Assembly: GCA_026993045.1 (NCBI GenBank)
Contig: JALWWR010000013.1
Location: 1-8,661, forward strand
Direction of reading: 5' to 3'
Source of the DNA: Thermodesulfatator sp.
GTDB taxonomy: Bacteria > Desulfobacterota > Thermodesulfobacteria > Thermodesulfobacteriales > Thermodesulfobacteriaceae
Length of the DNA stretch: 8,661 nucleotides
The notes beneath the pieces were generated by a model. It was not told where the DNA came from. It saw only the letters and a list, made by a program, of their open reading frames with translations, and did no database searches. Positions 6,529-8,661 of this stretch are shown in pieces (position 1 is the stretch's first letter; each line of letters starts with the position of its first letter). The translations under genes were made by a program, and so were the position numbers.

Positions 6529-7746
6529 ATGGAGTTGCACCAGGCCTTTTTATATCTCGCCCTTATCTTGTTTCTAGGCCGCCTTTTCGGCGAAATATCC
6601 GAGTATTTTGGGATCCCGGCGGTCTTAGGAGAGATCTTGGTGGGCCTTATTTTAGGGCCCAGCCTTTTAGGCGTAGTGCCCCCGGATCAAACTCTAAAAC
6701 TTTTGGCGGAATTGGGGATCATTCTTCTTCTTTTCCAGATCGGTCTAGAGGCCGATTTCGATCAGATCCGAAAGGTGGGCCTGCAAGCCTTTTTGGTAGC
6801 TGTAATAGGGGCCTTACTGCCTCTGGCCCTGGGGTTTCTCGCCACCCGCTATTTATGGGGTTGGAATTCTTTAACAGCTCTTTTTGCCGGAGGCACCCTG
6901 GCCGCTACCAGCATCGGCATCACGGTTAGATTACTCAAGGATCTGGGAATCTTGGAGCACAAGAGCTCGCAGGTGGTGCTAGCAGCCGCCGTGATCGACG
7001 ATATATTGGGGGTCCTGTTACTTTCGGCCTTGTATGAGTTCGCCCAAAGCCAGGTGCTACAATGGAAAACGCTGGCCAAACTTAGTATCCATCTCTTCAC
7101 CTTTTTCCTCCTGGCCCCTATTTTCGCCCATCTCCTGGCCTTGCTGATCAATTATTTTTCAGAAAAACTGGGCAGCCTTAATTTTGCTCCTGGCACTGTA
7201 ATCGCTCTCATCTTCTTCATGGCCTATCTATCCCACCAGTTTGGGGCCCCGGAGATCCTGGGGGCTTTTACCGGGGGCCTAGCCTTCTCCCGGCGGTTTG
7301 TGGTGCCGTTTGCCGTCTCTTTAAGGGTCTCTAAAGAGACCATCCATCGGGTCCAGGGATTGATTGAACCCTTGGTCTTTGTGCTCACCCCCATCTTTTT
7401 CGTCTATATCGGACTGGGGCTGGATTTCAGGGCTTTTAGTTTTTCCTCTCAATTTTTGGGGCTTTTGGGGATCTTAACTTTCCTAGCTTTACTGAGTAAA
7501 ACCGCGGCCGGACTAGCCGTAAGGGGGAGCTGGCGAGACAAATTCTTGGTGGGAGTGGCCATGGTTCCCCGGGGAGAAGTGGGGTTGATCTTCGCCGAGT
7601 TTGGAAAAATAAGCGGGGTCTTCAACCCGGAGACCTACGCCCTCTTGGTCACCACAGTAGCCTTAACCACCCTAGCGGCCCCCTTAGCTCTAAAGTTCAT
7701 GTTGGCCAAGGGACGTCCCCTTCACTACCCCTCTTCGCCTCTTTGA
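6529..7746 (+). CDS. CPA2-family cation:proton antiporter (Kef/Nap type, membrane domain only)
   Basis: Integral membrane protein of 405 residues with about 12-13 hydrophobic segments, exchanging Na+ or K+ for protons. The first half has AVLGEILVGLILGPSLLG (31-48), LLLFQIGLEAD (66-76), the GGTLAATSIGI segment (121-131) that in this fold helps form the discontinuous helix, and the paired acidic residues AAAVIDDILG (152-161, Asp157-Asp158) typical of electrogenic CPA2 exchangers. The second half has GAPEILGAFTGGLAFSRR (239-256), FVYIGLGLDF (291-300) and PRGEVGLIFA (347-356). It ends right after the membrane domain and lacks the C-terminal RCK/TrkA-N domain of KefB/KefC. The ATG directly follows the cbiG-cbiH TAG; GAAGG lies six bases upstream. 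Ion specificity cannot be read from the sequence, and a direct role in cobalamin synthesis is not established. Confidence 0.9.
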   Translation: MELHQAFLYLALILFLGRLFGEISEYFGIPAVLGEILVGLILGPSLLGVVPPDQTLKLLAELGIILLLFQIGLEADFDQIRKVGLQAFLVAVIGALLPLALGFLATRYLWGWNSLTALFAGGTLAATSIGITVRLLKDLGILEHKSSQVVLAAAVIDDILGVLLLSALYEFAQSQVLQWKTLAKLSIHLFTFFLLAPIFAHLLALLINYFSEKLGSLNFAPGTVIALIFFMAYLSHQFGAPEILGAFTGGLAFSRRFVVPFAVSLRVSKETIHRVQGLIEPLVFVLTPIFFVYIGLGLDFRAFSFSSQFLGLLGILTFLALLSKTAAGLAVRGSWRDKFLVGVAMVPRGEVGLIFAEFGKISGVFNPETYALLVTTVALTTLAAPLALKFMLAKGRPLHYPSSPL

Positions 7747-7812
7747 TCTTTGAGACGTGAAAAAATCTGGCTTAGAAGCGAGCCGATACCCTGAAAGAAA
7801 CGCTTTGGAAAT

Positions 7813-7837
7813 AAAAGGTAGGCTTCCTAGACCTTTG
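7813..7837 (-). terminator. Candidate intrinsic terminator of the chromosomal tRNA-Asn gene
   Basis: Read on the minus strand, an imperfect hairpin (AAAGGT, 2-nt bulge, AGG, loop AAG, CCT, ACCTTT; plus 7814-7836) is followed by a T-rich run, TTTTATTT. It begins nine bases after the encoded CCA of the tRNA-Asn fragment, where a tRNA terminator would be expected. On the plus strand the hairpin is not followed by a T tract, so it is a poor terminator for the antiporter operon. Confidence 0.45.
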
Positions 7838-7845
7838 TTGATTCA

Positions 7846-7890
7846 TGGCTCCCCGGGCAGGACTCGAACCTGCAACCTACGGGTTAACAG
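7846..7890 (-). tRNA. tRNA-Asn(GTT) 3' half only: integration-site scar
   Basis: On the minus strand, from 7890 to 7846: anticodon loop CTGTTAA with anticodon GTT (7888-7886), 3' anticodon stem CCCGT, variable loop AGGTT, a perfect T arm (GCAGG, TTCGAGT, CCTGC), 3' acceptor strand CCGGGGA, discriminator G and encoded CCA. The 5' half is absent: no TCCCCGG acceptor strand and no D arm lie upstream, and the bases before the loop (AGTGG) do not restore the stem. This is not a functional gene. When an element recombines into a tRNA gene, the displaced 3' segment remains at the far boundary. By that geometry the chromosome lies to the left and the element to the right of about 7890. Confidence 0.85.
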
Positions 7891-8084
7891 CCACTTTTTA
7901 CCCCTCTATTTAGCATAATTTGCGTGAGAAAAACGAAGAAATCATGAGTCCGTGAGGTGCCCCGAAGGTGCCCCGCGGTGTCCCAAATAGATGTAATGGG
8001 TATTCCAAATAAATTGACTTTTGGGGTACTGCGACGCGTATATTTCTTGGGTTAAATCTCGGCGGTAAAGGCACAAGGGCCATC
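7891..8084. other. Non-coding junction region next to the tRNA scar
   Basis: About 190 bases between the tRNA-Asn fragment and the broken toxin gene. A minus-strand reading frame crosses it, but it begins inside the toxin remnant and resembles no protein I know; its tail (GHRGAPSGHLTDS, ending at 7942) is largely dictated by the DNA repeats at 7956-7984. A decayed end of an integrase gene cannot be excluded. Otherwise I see no gene or RNA here. Confidence 0.5.
7956..7984. repeat. Three phased direct repeats of GGTGCCCC
   Basis: GGTGCCCC occurs at 7956-7963 and 7967-7974, and GGTGTCCC at 7977-7984. The starts are 11 and 10 bp apart, about one helical turn, so all copies face the same side of the DNA. 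The block lies 66 bp from the tRNA-Asn scar, inside the presumed element. Phased short repeats beside an attachment site resemble arm-type binding sites for an integrase or excisionase; this is inference from spacing and position. Confidence 0.6.
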
Positions 8085-8311
8085 CTATAGTTCCTGGCTC
8101 AATAGCTCCAGGAATTCTCTGGGGCTCAAAATCCGTACGCCCTGAAATTCCGAATTTTTTCCTGAGGATCCCGGCCACCTCGGCAAAGATGGCCTTCGCA
8201 AACGAAGACTTCAATTTTTCCTTTCCTGGCAAGATCTCTCAGCTCGGCGCATACGCCACCAAAAAGGATGGCTGAAAGATACACATTGGTATCGAATACC
8301 GCTCTAATCAA
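8085..8311 (-). pseudogene. PIN-domain toxin (VapC-like), disrupted by frameshift and internal deletion
   Basis: Remnant of a PIN-family ribonuclease toxin of the usual 130-140 residues. It starts with TTG at 8311, whose last two bases overlap the antitoxin stop. The first 39 residues are typical: VFDTN (5-9, first catalytic Asp), YLSAILFGG, then the strand KIEVFV. At about 8194 one extra base shifts the frame; the next frame continues as AIFAEVAGILRKKFG (8193-8149), matching the PIN segment with the second acidic residue. At about 8139-8152 the reading jumps to a third frame giving GVRILSPREFLELLSQEL and a TAG stop at 8087-8085, a typical PIN C-terminus. About 60 central residues, including the remaining catalytic acids, are missing. 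No single frame is complete, so the toxin should be inactive. The join could be an assembly error, but an error would not explain the missing centre. Confidence 0.8.
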
Positions 8312-8556
8312 AGCTCTTTACGATATTCGTGGAGGAGCTTCTCTATATCCTCTTCACTCCTTAAACCCAGAGTCTCCGCCGTTTCAACTCCCCAGGCACG
8401 AAGCTTTTCCCACCTTTCCTCTGAAGCCACATAAGCCTCAAGGGCCTCTTTCAAAATTTGACTTTTAGGGACTTTCCTGCGGCGAGCTAGATTTTCCGTT
8501 TTCTTATAAAGATCAAGTGGTAGAGAAAAATTTACAACTTTAGTAGTGCGCCCCAT
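8308..8556 (-). CDS. Ribbon-helix-helix (CopG-type) antitoxin of a PIN toxin pair
   Basis: An 82-residue DNA-binding antitoxin, apparently intact. The strand TTKVVNFSLP (4-13) contacts DNA in this fold; helix 1 (about 14-29) and helix 2 (about 30-45, PKSQILKEALEAYVAS) complete the ribbon-helix-helix dimerisation domain. Residues 46-82 are charged and helical, the part expected to bind and neutralise the toxin. The ATG at 8556 is chosen because GGAG lies seven bases upstream and the protein begins where RHH domains begin; an ATG at 8622 would add 22 residues that read through the operator and ribosome binding site. The stop overlaps the start of the PIN gene by two bases, the usual order of such pairs. 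Members normally repress their own operon. With the toxin broken, this is probably an orphan. Confidence 0.85.
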   Translation of the reverse strand: MGRTTKVVNFSLPLDLYKKTENLARRRKVPKSQILKEALEAYVASEERWEKLRAWGVETAETLGLRSEEDIEKLLHEYRKEL

Positions 8557-8568
8557 GAAAAAACTCCG

Positions 8569-8586
8569 GTAAAGAATTTTCTTTAC
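8569..8586. promoter_or_regulatory. Perfect inverted repeat, candidate antitoxin operator
   Basis: GTAAAGAA and TTCTTTAC are perfect 8-bp arms around a 2-bp centre, directly next to the ribosome binding site of the antitoxin gene. RHH antitoxins bind short palindromes to autoregulate. On the minus strand a weak promoter (TTGGAA, 16 bp, GAAAAT) would place its -10 box inside the palindrome, so bound protein would block transcription. The symmetry is seen directly; the role is inferred. Confidence 0.55.
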
Positions 8587-8635
8587 TGATCCTTTTTTTC
8601 CAAAATTTCTTCCCAGCTCCATTGGACCTTACAAA

Positions 8636-8653
8636 GATTTTTAAAGAAAAATC
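8636..8653. repeat. AT-rich inverted repeat, 7-bp arms
   Basis: GATTTTT and AAAAATC flank a 4-base loop, AAAG, upstream of the antitoxin gene. It is too AT-rich to make a strong terminator. It could be a second protein-binding site, the weak terminator of a gene outside the window, or chance in AT-rich DNA. Confidence 0.3.
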
Positions 8654-8661
8654 AAAATCCT

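Noticed and set aside
7846..7930. A complete tRNA gene, or one with an unusual D arm
   Set aside because: The upstream bases contain no acceptor strand complementary to CCGGGGA, no D arm and no matching 5' anticodon stem.
7942..8232. Minus-strand 96-residue frame as a separate gene
   Set aside because: It starts inside the PIN remnant, and its first third includes the shifted PIN segment AIFAEVAGIL; the rest follows from the broken frame and the DNA repeats.
8268..8468. Plus-strand 66-residue frame
   Set aside because: Opposite the antitoxin and toxin genes, with no ribosome binding site or motif; a shadow.
8557..8622. Upstream ATG at 8622 for the antitoxin
   Set aside because: The added 22 residues would be encoded by the palindrome and the ribosome binding site, and homologous RHH proteins start at the internal ATG position.

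Overview
The window looks like chromosome from a moderately GC-rich, probably thermophilic anaerobe. The proteins are rich in Glu, Lys, Arg and Leu, the genes are tightly packed, and the cobalamin genes are those of the anaerobic, cobalt-early route. A member of the Thermodesulfobacteriota or a related deep-branching sulfur-metabolising lineage would fit. This is an impression from protein style, not a phylogenetic placement.

Layout. Bases 1-858 (minus strand) hold most of a FecCD/BtuC-type ABC transporter permease that runs off the left edge. A 38-bp gap separates it from a divergent plus-strand operon: cbiC (897-1769), cbiD (1750-2850), a cbiE-cbiT fusion (2840-4069), cbiF (4080-4814), a cbiG-cbiH fusion (4801-6528) and a CPA2-type cation:proton antiporter (6529-7746). 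Junctions overlap by 20, 11 and 14 nt or are separated by 10 and 0 nt, so the set is almost certainly co-transcribed. Bases 7846-7890 are the 3' half of a tRNA-Asn gene (minus strand) without its 5' half, the usual scar of integration into a tRNA gene. From there to the right edge the DNA is more AT-rich and looks like the end of an integrated element. It carries an intact ribbon-helix-helix antitoxin gene and, overlapping its stop codon, a PIN toxin gene broken by a frameshift and an internal deletion.

How the genes work together. CbiH contracts the ring by C17 methylation, CbiF methylates C11, CbiG opens the lactone and removes the C20 fragment, CbiD methylates C1, CbiE and CbiT methylate C5 and C15 with decarboxylation at C12, and CbiC moves a methyl group to give cobyrinate. 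Cobaltochelatase (CbiK/X), CbiL, CbiJ, CbiA and the lower-ligand genes are not here and must lie elsewhere. The divergent permease suggests corrinoid import alongside synthesis.

Main points for a second look: two candidate divergent promoters whose predicted transcripts overlap at their 5' ends, with cbiC predicted to be leaderless; an unrecognised N-terminal domain of about 88 residues on CbiC; altered motifs in CbiE, CbiF and CbiG; the antiporter at the operon end; and the tRNA-Asn scar with helically phased repeats and an orphaned antitoxin next to it. I see no CRISPR array, complete insertion sequence, rRNA or recognisable cobalamin riboswitch.
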